From Psychrobacter sp. JCM 18902 (lineage in GTDB: Bacteria; Pseudomonadota; Gammaproteobacteria; Pseudomonadales; Moraxellaceae), in NCBI RefSeq assembly GCF_904846615.1, contig NZ_CAJHBK010000001.1, positions 2,356,001 through 2,420,000 of the forward strand: a stretch of DNA of 64,000 nucleotides. Reading direction: 5' to 3'. Each line of letters begins with the position of its first letter. The first letter of the stretch is position 1. The position numbers and the translations under genes are program-made. This document shows, piece after piece, positions 51,369 to 60,174 of the stretch. Below the pieces are notes generated by a model. The model was not told the DNA's origin. It ran no database searches and saw only the letters and a list, made by a program, of their open reading frames with translations.

Positions 51369-51998
51369 AATCTTGCTATGAAGTCCTTTAAAGAGACTTC
51401 TAAACTTGGCTCATCTAATCTGGCAAAATCGCTAAAAATTATGTTCGTAATGAATTAACTTTGAGTTTTTCTGCTGTCTTAAATGATAATTTTTATAGTT
51501 AGAATGAACTCCGAAAAGAAGTTAAAACCAACTTTATTTTTTAGCATTCTGAATCAGCAAAAATCCACACAAGTTGTTCTTTAGTTATGCTTTTAAATAG
51601 TGCTCAATCACTGTCGTCCAGTAACTGATATATAGGGTAATTCTCTTGCTGTTTAGTCTCAAACCCTTGCGGGTCAAGCTATCTAGCGAGCCGACTATCT
51701 TATCATAATGATTTAAATTGTCAAGCTTTTTTATGTTTTGTTTCTTCAAGTGAATTGGGTTATTTATATGTTATTGACATATAAAGCTTCCAGCTCGTCT
51801 TGATGTGGGCGTATTATAGAGGGTTTGAATCTTTAGTCAAGGGCTATTTTAGCTTAATTCAAATAAACTTGGTGATTAGACTAAATTGACGGAATGGCGA
51901 CGCTACTTTTGCTTCAATCGGGTAGTAGTATATGGGGTTTTGAGCAAGGATAGCTTTTTCCCCTTAAAATTGCTTACCCCTTTCTATAAATGCCACCT
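51369..51998. other. rrn leader and promoter region
   Basis: The 630-bp region upstream of 16S contains the leader (about 330 bp) and one strong promoter (51697-51724), then about 270 bp of AT-rich upstream sequence before the convergent-facing end of the glycosylase gene. No protein gene was seen. Confidence 0.65.
51697..51724 (-). promoter_or_regulatory. rRNA promoter (P1-like)
   Basis: On the minus strand TTGACA (51724-51719), 16-nt spacer, TAAGAT (51702-51697), followed by the GC-rich discriminator-like AGTCGGCTCGC, typical of stringently controlled rRNA promoters; AT-rich upstream DNA could act as an UP element. A weaker second candidate, TTGACC (51677) with TAAACA (51655), lies downstream. 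Confidence 0.75.
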
Positions 51999-52709
51999 TT
52001 ACAGCTTGCCTATCTTTTTGAAGAAGTCTTTGTAAGCAGCGACTTTTTTATCTAAGGCCAAAGGATAGGCACGTGAGGTAGAAGGCAACCTATATAAGGT
52101 AAGATTATTTACATCGACTTTTCGATTGTTATCGTTTTGCCATTGATATGGATAATCCATATTTTGATTGGTCTTAGGATACTTGGATTTAGCAGGTGGC
52201 TCGGCTAATAAACCAAGCAGCACTTCTGTTGCTTTACCGCCCGTGGTAAATAAGGTTTCAACCTTTGGCACTTGTGGCAATATACTATCTAGGTCAACGG
52301 GTGTGACAACGGTTAAGTTCTTATCTGAGGCATTACCAGTCTCGCGAATCGCTTGCTTGACGGTCGGACAAGAAGCAATTCCGCGCTCGAACATAAAGGC
52401 GCGAATACGCTCAGGATCAAAGCGCTTCTCATCCCCTACTCTAAAATAATCCACGTCATCAAAAAAAACACTACCATAGATACGCCACATGTCATTGTAA
52501 AAGTTTGGATAGTGAAATGGCATTGCCCATTTATCAGCGGTCGGTGGAAAAGTACCCATCATCATTACCGTAGCATTAGGTGGTAAAACGGGAGCGAACG
52601 GATGCGTTTCTACCTCTGCTGCTTGGGCTTCAGATAATATCAAGCGATTATCGGTTTGATGCGTATTATTATGGGTGTGATATGGTTGTGTAGTCATAAG
52701 ATTCTTCAT
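51999..52709 (-). CDS. UDG-superfamily DNA glycosylase
   Basis: A 236-residue protein of the uracil-DNA glycosylase superfamily, most like the mismatch/hypoxanthine-specific groups annotated as Mug-like or DNA-deoxyinosine glycosylase. Motif 1 is MMMGTFPPTADKWAMPFHYP, followed by NFYNDMWRIYGSVF; the C-terminal motif is LYRLPSTSRAYPLALDKK, matching the LPSTSPAY-type DNA-binding loop. It would remove deaminated or mismatched bases from DNA. The ATG at 52709 and an in-frame ATG four codons on (52697) are both possible starts. It lies just upstream of the rrn operon, opposite to upp. Confidence 0.8.
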   Translation of the reverse strand: MKNLMTTQPYHTHNNTHQTDNRLILSEAQAAEVETHPFAPVLPPNATVMMMGTFPPTADKWAMPFHYPNFYNDMWRIYGSVFFDDVDYFRVGDEKRFDPERIRAFMFERGIASCPTVKQAIRETGNASDKNLTVVTPVDLDSILPQVPKVETLFTTGGKATEVLLGLLAEPPAKSKYPKTNQNMDYPYQWQNDNNRKVDVNNLTLYRLPSTSRAYPLALDKKVAAYKDFFKKIGKL

Positions 52710-52968
52710 CAGAAAAGCGGTTTTTTTGCTATTATAGCAAGCCTAAACACTGCTTCATTTATTAGGGCGCTATTATAGTCAAACATAGTCGGCTTAAATA
52801 AAACCAACCCTGCCATAAATATACTTGGCTTACTTTATTATCAAAGCAGTAAGCTTACTATTTGTGAGATAGATATAAGGTTGAAGTGCAGTAAGTGTTT
52901 GTATCTTTTATACTAATGGCAACCGCAGTAACTGCGCAAGCATCAGACCAAAAACCAAGAGAAACCTT

Positions 52969-53616
52969 ATGAGCGACTTAAAAATCACCGTCATTGATCA
53001 CCCGCTAGTCCGTCATAAACTCAGCCTTATGCGCGAAAAAGACTGTAGCACTTATAAGTTTCGCACGTTGACCAAAGAGCTTGCACGCTTGATGGCATAT
53101 GAAGCAAGCCGTGATTTTGAAATCGAAACCTTCCCAATGCAAGGTTGGTGTGGTGAAATCACAGGTGAACAAATCATCGGTAAGACCGCGACGATTGTAC
53201 CGATTTTACGTGCGGGTATTGGTATGCTTGACGGCGTGCTCGATTTGATTCCTACGGCAAAAATCTCTGTCGTCGGTTTACAGCGTGATGAAGAAACCTT
53301 ACAACCTGTGCCATTCTTTGAAAAGTTTGTCAGCCATATGGACAAACGCCCAGCCCTTATCATTGACCCAATGTTAGCCACTGGCGGCTCAATGGTTGCG
53401 ACCATCGAGATGCTAAAGAAAAATGGCTGTACCAACATTAAAGCCTTGGTATTGGTTGCGGCACCTGAAGGCGTACGTGTGGTCAATGAAGCGCATCCTG
53501 ATGTGACCATTTATACCGCCGCATTAGATAGCCATTTAGATGAACATGGCTATATCATCCCAGGTTTAGGCGATGCGGGCGATAAAATCTTTGGTAAGCA
53601 ATTATTTAACAAGTAA
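52969..53616 (+). CDS. upp: Uracil phosphoribosyltransferase
   Basis: Salvages uracil to UMP using PRPP. It is 215 residues. The PRPP loop is [18 protein letters not shown], the uracil-binding end is [16 protein letters not shown], and [20 protein letters not shown] is the usual substrate loop. AGAGAAACCTT precedes the ATG. No uracil permease gene (uraA) is adjacent. Confidence 0.97.
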   Translation: MSDLKITVIDHPLVRHKLSLMREKDCSTYKFRTLTKELARLMAYEASRDFEIETFPMQGWCGEITGEQIIGKTATIVPILRAGIGMLDGVLDLIPTAKISVVGLQRDEETLQPVPFFEKFVSHMDKRPALIIDPMLATGGSMVATIEMLKKNGCTNIKALVLVAAPEGVRVVNEAHPDVTIYTAALDSHLDEHGYIIPGLGDAGDKIFGKQLFNK

Positions 53617-53694
53617 GACAACGCCAATAAATCAAGACAAGCTGTCGTTATAAACCATGACACATGTACAGAACATCAATGATAAGGATATAAG

Positions 53695-54447
53695 ATGAAC
53701 GTATTGATTACAGGAGCAAGCGCAGGTTTTGGTAAAGCGCTGGCCGAGCGTTTGGTTGCCAATGGTCATCGCGTGATTGGCTGTGCCAGACGCCTCGATA
53801 AGCTGAATGCTTTAGCAGACACTTTAGGCGAAGCATTTTTACCTGTGGTCATGGATGTGAGTGGCACGGCTACTATTCCGCAAATTATCGCTGATTTGCC
53901 TGACGGTTTTAACCAAATCGATGTCTTGGTAAATAATGCTGGATTGGCACTCGGTACAGAACCTGCGCAAAATGCCAGTCTTGATGATTGGATGCGTATG
54001 ACTGATACCAATATTAAAGGGTTGATGGCGCTGACCCATGCAGTCTTGCCAGCAATGGTAGCGCGCGATAGCGGTTATATTATCAACGTTGGTTCAATCG
54101 CTGGCAGCTGGCCTTATTTTGGTGGCAACGTTTATGGTGCGACCAAAGCCTTTGTCAAACAGTTTAGCCTCAATCTGCGCGCGGATCTCATCGGTACGCA
54201 AGTGCGAGTGACCAACCTTGAACCGGGTAATGTCGCGGGTACTGAGTTTTCAAACGTGCGCTTTCATGGCGATGACGATAAAGCCGCCAAGGTTTACGAC
54301 GGCTTTAAAACCATGACCGGCGATGATATTGGCGATATTTTATTATGGCTGATTGAATCGCCTGCTCATATTAACGTCAATCGTTTAGAAGTGATGCCAG
54401 TTGCGCAAACTTATAACGGGCTGACGATTGCTAAGCAAGGTTCTTAA
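53695..54447 (+). CDS. SDR oxidoreductase, YdfG-like (3-hydroxy acid dehydrogenase)
   Basis: A 250-residue short-chain dehydrogenase close in length and sequence pattern to E. coli YdfG, which oxidises L-allo-threonine/serine and reduces malonic semialdehyde. NADP binding: VLITGASAGFGKALAERLV (3-21); VLVNNAGLALGTEPAQNA; catalytic Ser in GSIAGSWPYFGG; catalytic YGATKAFVKQFS; LEPGNVAGTEFSNVRFHG. AAGGATATAAG precedes the ATG. It follows upp by 78 bp. The terminator of its transcript is inside the convergent next gene. Confidence 0.88.
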   Translation: MNVLITGASAGFGKALAERLVANGHRVIGCARRLDKLNALADTLGEAFLPVVMDVSGTATIPQIIADLPDGFNQIDVLVNNAGLALGTEPAQNASLDDWMRMTDTNIKGLMALTHAVLPAMVARDSGYIINVGSIAGSWPYFGGNVYGATKAFVKQFSLNLRADLIGTQVRVTNLEPGNVAGTEFSNVRFHGDDDKAAKVYDGFKTMTGDDIGDILLWLIESPAHINVNRLEVMPVAQTYNGLTIAKQGS

Positions 54448-54471
54448 ACCTTTATCTGATCGTTTGGCTTA

Positions 54472-55128
54472 TTAACGTAACTCATAAGACCGAAGCAATA
54501 TAGTCTCATCTATATTGCTTCTTTTTTTGGCTATGATATTCATCTCATTGACCAACCTCAAATCCTGAAAATCTAAAATCAATACCTCATTGCGCAAGCG
54601 CTCGCTGGTACGTTTATTATGGCGTATCGGAAATCCTAATACTTGCTTACCCCTAATCACTATCTGATTGATAATCATGGTCGGATTATTCATTATAGCT
54701 TTTGCACTTAATTTTTGAGCATTAATGGTCACTGTGGCAGGATTGACCATTGTGCTTAAAACCTTTGTTTGACGCACGCTTTTTGGTAAATCCCCTGCAA
54801 AAAACAATACCTGACCTAGCGGTAAATACTGCGCGTGACGCATCAATTCTTGACGAAACAGCAAAGGCATATCACTATTGAAACTGTCTTCTGTTTGCTG
54901 AGAGAACGCCGTAAAATTACGCTGCAAATAACGTCCAAACACGCTGCTATTAATCCAGTCTTGATAAACCTCATTGGCTAGTAATTGCTGTGTAAATGCT
55001 GCGGCATCTGGTACCTCCTCTGCCATAAGAATCGCTAGTAATAACGCCTGTGGATTGGTAAATGTTTGCTGCTGCCAAAATTTTGGATATAGGCTGCTAT
55101 CAAGCAATGGTAACGTCAGCTTGTTCAT
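54472..55128 (-). CDS. Protein of unknown function (possible ADP-ribosyltransferase-like fold)
   Basis: A 218-residue soluble protein, no family recognised. The N-terminal half is helical (AAAFTQQLLANEVYQDWINS). The C-terminal half has the order of elements seen in ADP-ribosyltransferase folds: a strand LFFAGDLP, a VLSTMVNP segment (Ser125-Thr126), INQIVIRGKQVLGFPI, and a charged loop leading to NEVLILDF (Glu181), then LRLVN. The usual first Arg or His of such enzymes is not apparent, so this is tentative. No clear ribosome site. Its last 50 bases overlap the predicted terminator of the convergent SDR gene. Confidence 0.55.
   Translation of the reverse strand: MNKLTLPLLDSSLYPKFWQQQTFTNPQALLLAILMAEEVPDAAAFTQQLLANEVYQDWINSSVFGRYLQRNFTAFSQQTEDSFNSDMPLLFRQELMRHAQYLPLGQVLFFAGDLPKSVRQTKVLSTMVNPATVTINAQKLSAKAIMNNPTMIINQIVIRGKQVLGFPIRHNKRTSERLRNEVLILDFQDLRLVNEMNIIAKKRSNIDETILLRSYELR
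54492..54528 (+). terminator. Rho-independent terminator of upp/SDR transcript, inside an antisense gene end
   Basis: GAAGCAATATAG, loop TCTCAT, CTATATTGCTTC, then seven T: 12-bp perfect stem. It lies within the 3' coding end of the opposing gene at 54472-55128. Confidence 0.88.
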
Positions 55129-55345
55129 ACCTTAATATCCTTATATTTTACTTGCTGACGTTTGATTCGATTGGTCAAAGTCTATGACAAGTCACTACTT
55201 TTAACCCTAAACAGCTTTTATGCTATGGTTAATTACCTGCTTTAATATAGCAGTCTTTTAGAAATGAGATAAAGACTTTTGCTAGATACATTTTGGCTCA
55301 ATCGACTTGGTAAAACCGCTTAATGAAAACAAGGTACATTGCCTT

Positions 55346-56302
55346 ATGAAGAAAAACTTAATCAACTTGCCTACTAACTACCAGTTGAAAACGATTGATA
55401 TCACTTTAACTGACGGTACGTTGCTACCAGTGTCAGTCATAGGTAGTGGCAAACCTGTAATATTACTGCATGCTTATGGTATGGACGCGCGTGAGTTTTT
55501 GCCATTTATTTTACCTTTGGTTGGCAAGTATGCCTTTTACCTGCCGCATTTGCGAGGATTTGGGGCGGCAAAAGATATCGACCTCACCCAGTTTGATTTT
55601 GTGCGCCAGTATGCCGATGATATCAGTGTCGTCATAGAGCAAATTTGCTTAGCGCGCAATATAGAGTCCTTGCCTGTTACCGCTATTTCGATGGGCGCAC
55701 AAGTGATGTGGGCGTATTTTGAGCGTTATGGCGGCGCGAAAGTCAGCCGTTATTTGAATATTGACCAAAGTCCTGCTATCCATAATCAGCCTGATTGGCA
55801 AGGTGGCTTGTTTGGTGCGCGGCAGCAAGAAGTATTCGATATCTTTCACGAAGTAATTGAGAAAACTTTACCTTATGCTGAAATAAAAAGCTTTACCCAC
55901 CTACCGTTTGCTCTAAAACGCCGTGCAACGGATGTCGAACGACTGTTCTCTCTCTTGTCCGTTAATCGAACGCGCTCGAAAGCGTTTATACAAGTGATGA
56001 CTTATAAAAATGACCCCAAACTTGCGCTTTATGATCATAGTATTTGGCATCATAAAATGCGCTGCTTACAAGCCTATTTGATACTACCCTATGACTTTCG
56101 CGGTGCGATAGAGCGTGTCACTATTCCAGTGGTTAACCTCATCGGTGGTCGCTCCAAACTTTACGATGCTAAGTGGCAGCAAAAAGTCACCCAAATGCTA
56201 CCTAATGCAACTGAGGTCGTGTTACCGCGCTCAGGTCATGCGATACCAATGGATGAGCCAATTGGGTTTTATAAAGTATTAAAAGGGTTTTTGCAGGACT
56301 AG
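55346..56302 (+). CDS. Alpha/beta hydrolase
   Basis: About 318 residues from the ATG at 55346; a TTG at 55307 also opens the frame but gives no better ribosome site. The fold is clear: the first strands PVILLHAYGMDAREFLPFIL with the oxyanion HAYG motif, the nucleophile elbow VTAISMGAQVMW (Ser115), a cap region (about 150-240), the acid-side strand VTIPVVNLIGGRSKLYD, and the catalytic His in VVLPRSGHAIPMDEP. The Ala instead of Gly before the nucleophile (AISMG) is a minor variation. Substrate unknown; lactonase- or haloperoxidase-like proteins share this layout. Confidence 0.85.
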   Translation: MKKNLINLPTNYQLKTIDITLTDGTLLPVSVIGSGKPVILLHAYGMDAREFLPFILPLVGKYAFYLPHLRGFGAAKDIDLTQFDFVRQYADDISVVIEQICLARNIESLPVTAISMGAQVMWAYFERYGGAKVSRYLNIDQSPAIHNQPDWQGGLFGARQQEVFDIFHEVIEKTLPYAEIKSFTHLPFALKRRATDVERLFSLLSVNRTRSKAFIQVMTYKNDPKLALYDHSIWHHKMRCLQAYLILPYDFRGAIERVTIPVVNLIGGRSKLYDAKWQQKVTQMLPNATEVVLPRSGHAIPMDEPIGFYKVLKGFLQD

Positions 56303-56316
56303 TTGTTCATTTATAT

Positions 56317-56346
56317 AAAAAAAGCGACCCGTTGAGGTCGCTTTTT
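56317..56346. terminator. Bidirectional terminator
   Basis: AGCGACC (56323-56329), loop CGTTGA, GGTCGCT (56336-56342) with A and T runs, between the hydrolase gene and the convergent DUF1653 gene. Confidence 0.9.
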
Positions 56347-56369
56347 ATTTGAGCAATAAATTTTAAGCA

Positions 56370-56603
56370 TTAATCCGCTAATGCTTTGGTCAGCTCAAAT
56401 CGCGGCACTTGCTTACCCTCAACTTCAACCGTTTCAGAAAACATAGATAACGGTCGTACCCATACGCCATACTCACCGTATAGACAACGATAAACGACTA
56501 GCGACTCTTCCGTTTCTGAATGCTGCGCGGTATGCAAAACTTGATACAGGCTGCCTTTATAATGGCGGTAAATGCCTTGGGGGATGGTTTGAGTCATAGC
56601 CAT
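56370..56603 (-). CDS. DUF1653 protein
   Basis: A 77-residue protein matching the short DUF1653 family: IYRHYKGSLYQVLHTAQHSE, ESLVVYRCLYGEYGVWVRPL and SMFSETVEVEGKQVPRF. Function unknown. It begins one base after the stop of the TIR-like gene (TAA-A-ATG) and so is in the same transcript as tyrS and that gene; an in-frame ATG two codons on (56597) is an alternative start. Confidence 0.9.
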   Translation of the reverse strand: MAMTQTIPQGIYRHYKGSLYQVLHTAQHSETEESLVVYRCLYGEYGVWVRPLSMFSETVEVEGKQVPRFELTKALAD

Positions 56604-56604
56604 T

Positions 56605-57405
56605 TTAAGAAACCTTATTCATATCAATATCGTAACCTGATGCTCTCATTTCTCTAACAAGGCTCAACTTCCAACCCTGTGATTCATCTAAAGAAATATA
56701 AACTACACCTGATATATCATTTGGTTTTTCAACATTGCCTTTAACAAGTGCAACAACATTCTTCCTACCGATTTTGCCTATCAAAAAACCATGTTCAAAA
56801 ACGACGTTTTGTCTAGCTCTAGGTTGAAGGTTATCTTGATCACTTTTAGCCGCACCGACATCACATTGAGTATAAAGCACAATAGCAAAACCAACATCCG
56901 TATGCTGTTCAATTTTCTCAATGATAGTAGAGCCGGAACTAGCTTGCTCATGCAAAATAGTTGATCTAAAACCTATTGTTTCAACAAATCTTGCTACTTC
57001 ATACTTAGAGGCATCATCATGCCCGTGAACAATAAAGACTGTTGAGCAGTCTTTTTCAGGCTTTTCTTTCATAGCCCCATTATCTATAGAATCAAGCAAT
57101 TTAACTTCTTCTATTGTATCTTTCATTACATTCAAAGCTTCTGTATAACCAATTGTCCACTGTTTTTTCCATTCTGACTCATTAAACTCCATCTCTTCGT
57201 ACCACTCAGAACCGAATTCATTCAAAGCATCATAAGGACTGAAACTAACCCTATTCATCCTTTCAACATAGTATTTACCATTATCTAGATAATTCAATAA
57301 CAAAACTTCGAACCTTTTAAATAACTTACTTCTGTTTTGGCTATCCTCATATGTCATCTGTTTAAATTCTTGAACAACTGCTTCAAAAGCTTCTACCTTT
57401 TGCAT
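56605..57405 (-). CDS. TIR-like (PF10137-type) putative nucleotide-binding effector
   Basis: A 266-residue soluble protein. The N-terminal half (about 1-115) is charged and helical. The C-terminal half is a TIR-like domain of the kind now linked to CBASS/Pycsar NADase effectors: VFIVHGHDDASKYEVARF (HGHD at 127-130), ILHEQASSGSTIIEKIEQH (Glu163), FAIVLYTQCDVGAA, and RARQNVVFEHGFLIGKIGR (Glu204). Which Glu is catalytic is not certain. The gene fits between tyrS and DUF1653 with one base on each side (TGA-G-ATG and TAA-A-ATG). It is more AT-rich than both neighbours, suggesting acquisition. No CD-NTase, cyclase or other defence partner is adjacent. Confidence 0.8.
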   Translation of the reverse strand: MQKVEAFEAVVQEFKQMTYEDSQNRSKLFKRFEVLLLNYLDNGKYYVERMNRVSFSPYDALNEFGSEWYEEMEFNESEWKKQWTIGYTEALNVMKDTIEEVKLLDSIDNGAMKEKPEKDCSTVFIVHGHDDASKYEVARFVETIGFRSTILHEQASSGSTIIEKIEQHTDVGFAIVLYTQCDVGAAKSDQDNLQPRARQNVVFEHGFLIGKIGRKNVVALVKGNVEKPNDISGVVYISLDESQGWKLSLVREMRASGYDIDMNKVS

Positions 57406-57406
57406 C

Positions 57407-58618
57407 TCAACCCACCATCACTTTCGCATACGCCTTTTTGCCTGCTTGTATAACCACTGTCTGACCAGCCGTTAAGCTAAAGCTCGCATCGACGACTTCG
57501 CCATCTACTTTTACCGCGCCACGCTTGATCATGTCTTTCGCAGATGAGCTATTTTTAGCCAATCCAGCTTGGTTGAGTACTTGAGTAATAAATAGCGCCT
57601 CAGCACCTTCTAAATCTAGTGTTACTTCTGGTAAATCAACAGGCAGTTCACCATCAGCTAATACGTTACCCGCTGATTTGTGCGCATTAGCAGCCGCATC
57701 GGCATCATGGAAACGCTCGATTAATTCTTCAGCAAGAATACGTTTGATTTCTTGTGGATTGCGACCATTTTCCATCTCTGCCATTAACGCTTCGACTTCT
57801 TCCATCGGCTTAAAGCTTAAAAACTCAAAGTAGCGACGGATTAAGGTATCTGGCATCGACAGTAGTTTTTGGTACATGGTGCCCGGTGCATCATAAATGC
57901 CGACGTAGTTATTCAGGGATTTAGACATTTTATTGACGCCGTCTAAGCCTTCCAAAATCGGTACCGTGATGCAAACTTGTGGCTCTTGACCATAACGACC
58001 TTGCAGGGTGCGCCCCATTAGGATGTTAAAGGTTTGGTCAGTACCACCAAGCTCGACGTCCGCTTTTAGCGCGATAGAATCATAGCCTTGCACTAATGGG
58101 TATAAAAACTCATGAATCGCAATCGGCGTTTGCGCGGCATAGCGTTTAGAGAAATCATCGCGCTCAAGCATACGCGAGACAGTCAGCTGGCTAGAAAGCT
58201 GAATCATATCACCCGCCGACATATCCTTGAACCATTCAGAGTTAAAGACGATTTTGGTTTTTTCTTTATCCAAAATCTTAAAAACTTGCTCAGCATAGGT
58301 TTGCGCGTTGACTTTAATTTGCTCGTCAGTCAATGGCGGACGCGTACTGTTCTTACCAGACGGATCACCAATCTTGGCAGTATAATCACCAATTAGAAAA
58401 TAAATTTCATGACCCAAATCTTGAAAATGCTTAAGTTTATTAATCAGCACGGTATGACCCAAATGTAGGTCAGGCGCAGTGGGATCAAAGCCTGCCTTAA
58501 TCCGTAGTGGACGGTTTAATTTCAGTTTTTTAACCAAATCTTCTTCAGATAGAATTTCTTGGGTACCGCGTTGGATTAGGGCAAGCTGTTCTTCTAGGGT
58601 GTAGGTTTGCGTGGTCAT
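57407..58618 (-). CDS. tyrS: Tyrosyl-tRNA synthetase
   Basis: Class I aminoacyl-tRNA synthetase for tyrosine, 403 residues, the TyrZ-like type with the HIGH version HLGH (52-55 in [11 protein letters not shown]) and the KMSKS motif in [14 protein letters not shown]. The Rossmann domain has [47 protein letters not shown] and [14 protein letters not shown]. The C-terminal S4-type RNA-binding domain (about 335-403) has the segment [20 protein letters not shown]. The TIR-like gene starts one base past its stop codon. It is divergent from anmK, 119 bp away. Confidence 0.97.
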   Translation of the reverse strand: MTTQTYTLEEQLALIQRGTQEILSEEDLVKKLKLNRPLRIKAGFDPTAPDLHLGHTVLINKLKHFQDLGHEIYFLIGDYTAKIGDPSGKNSTRPPLTDEQIKVNAQTYAEQVFKILDKEKTKIVFNSEWFKDMSAGDMIQLSSQLTVSRMLERDDFSKRYAAQTPIAIHEFLYPLVQGYDSIALKADVELGGTDQTFNILMGRTLQGRYGQEPQVCITVPILEGLDGVNKMSKSLNNYVGIYDAPGTMYQKLLSMPDTLIRRYFEFLSFKPMEEVEALMAEMENGRNPQEIKRILAEELIERFHDADAAANAHKSAGNVLADGELPVDLPEVTLDLEGAEALFITQVLNQAGLAKNSSSAKDMIKRGAVKVDGEVVDASFSLTAGQTVVIQAGKKAYAKVMVG

Positions 58619-58737
58619 GATGCTCTCTTTATTGTCTTTATTAAAAGGGTAACGCGTTTGGGCTATTTAGAATCTCGTAGCCAGTAAAAGATGTTAGAAT
58701 TTGAGAGATATACTAGCGTTTTTTAAGGTAAATTGCC

Positions 58738-60078
58738 ATGACCAAGCCCGTATCGATTGACGATATTCAGAATACTCCTGACACAGATTTAAGTTTAGAT
58801 AGGAGCTTAGATAGCCGTCTAGATAATATTGACGATTTAAACTATGCCACTTTGACCGACGCACTCGAGCAAACGGTGTTTGAAAACTTCGATGATGGCT
58901 TATATATCGGCATGATGTCTGGCACCAGCTTAGATGGGATGGATGCGGTTCTTTGTCAGTTTAGTAGTGATAGTAGTGCTGAAACAGATACCCAGCAACC
59001 GATGCGACTGTTAGCAACTCATAGCCAAGAGTTTCCGCCGCGTTTGCGTAAAGTGTTATTGGCTTTATGCCAGCCTAATGGTGTGCAAGAATTAATACCC
59101 GCAGAGGGTGAGCCAAACAGCGAATTAGACTGGTTCGGTTGGGCAAGTAAAGAATACGCTGAATTTGCCAGCGAGGTGGTCAATAATTTATTGCAGCAAT
59201 CGAATACTGATGTAGAGTCGGTGTTGGCGATTGGCTGTCACGGTCAAACGGTACGCCATCGTCCGCAACTGGGCTTTAGCTTGCAATTGGTCGATGCCAA
59301 TATCATTGCTGAGCGTACTGGCATTAGCGTCGTCAGCGATTTTCGCCGCCGCGATATGGCGGTTGGTGGACAAGGAGCGCCTTTGGTTCCAGCTTTTCAT
59401 CAAGCGTTATTTGCCACGCCTGATAGCACGCGCGTGTTACTAAATTTAGGCGGTATTGCCAATATCACAGTCTTGCCAGCAAACGATAGTCCTGCGATTG
59501 GTTATGACACGGGTCCTGCCAATTTATTATTAGATGCTTGGACGGCATTACATACTGATAAAGATTATGATGCTGGCGGCGCATGGGCGCAGTCTGGACA
59601 AGTGATTGAGCCGCTACTTAATCAGCTAATAGAACATCCGTTTTTTGCGCGAACGTATCCAAAAAGCACTGGGCGTGAAGATTTTAACTTAGCATGGCTA
59701 CAGGATGAGCTGCAAAAGTTCGATCAGGCATCTGCCCATATTCGCTATTCGTCAGCGGATGTGCAGGCGACGCTTACTGAACTGACAGCGATGAGTGCCA
59801 GCATGCAAATTAATATGTTTATTAATACTCATGAAAATAGCTCGGTTTACGTCTGTGGTGGCGGTGCATTAAACGATTATTTAATGACACGCTTGCAAGC
59901 GCATTTACCCCATTGCACGGTAGAGACCACTGCCAACTTAGGCCTGAATCCAGCGTGGGTCGAAGCCGTCGCCTTTGCATGGCTGGCACGGCAAACACTA
60001 ATAGGTGAAATGGGTAACTTACCAGCTGTCACCGGCGCGAGTAAAGGCGTGGTTTTGGGTCAGGTTTGTTTCGCCTGA
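58738..60078 (+). CDS. anmK: Anhydro-N-acetylmuramic acid kinase
   Basis: Phosphorylates 1,6-anhydroMurNAc from recycled peptidoglycan, opening the anhydro ring to MurNAc-6-phosphate. It is 446 residues; about 50 acidic N-terminal residues precede the family start YIGMMSGTSLDGMDAVL. Other motifs: AIGCHGQTVRHRP, VSDFRRRDMAVGGQGAPLVP, RVLLNLGGIANITVLP, IGYDTGPANLLLDAW and YVCGGGALNDYLMTRL. AAGGTAAATTGCC precedes the ATG, which supports the long form. Its substrate is released by lytic transglycosylases such as the MltB-type enzyme in this window. Confidence 0.95.
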   Translation: MTKPVSIDDIQNTPDTDLSLDRSLDSRLDNIDDLNYATLTDALEQTVFENFDDGLYIGMMSGTSLDGMDAVLCQFSSDSSAETDTQQPMRLLATHSQEFPPRLRKVLLALCQPNGVQELIPAEGEPNSELDWFGWASKEYAEFASEVVNNLLQQSNTDVESVLAIGCHGQTVRHRPQLGFSLQLVDANIIAERTGISVVSDFRRRDMAVGGQGAPLVPAFHQALFATPDSTRVLLNLGGIANITVLPANDSPAIGYDTGPANLLLDAWTALHTDKDYDAGGAWAQSGQVIEPLLNQLIEHPFFARTYPKSTGREDFNLAWLQDELQKFDQASAHIRYSSADVQATLTELTAMSASMQINMFINTHENSSVYVCGGGALNDYLMTRLQAHLPHCTVETTANLGLNPAWVEAVAFAWLARQTLIGEMGNLPAVTGASKGVVLGQVCFA

Positions 60079-60174
60079 CTGGTCAAATTTTAGTTTACAC
60101 ACGTGCACTTATGTGTTTTATAATGAATTCTGAAATACCCTCCTCTTAGGACTCGTAAGTATAGGATATATCGC

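Noticed and set aside
55307-55345. TTG start for the alpha/beta hydrolase
   Set aside because: The ATG at 55346 gives a protein that starts nearer the fold and needs no rare start; no ribosome site favours TTG.
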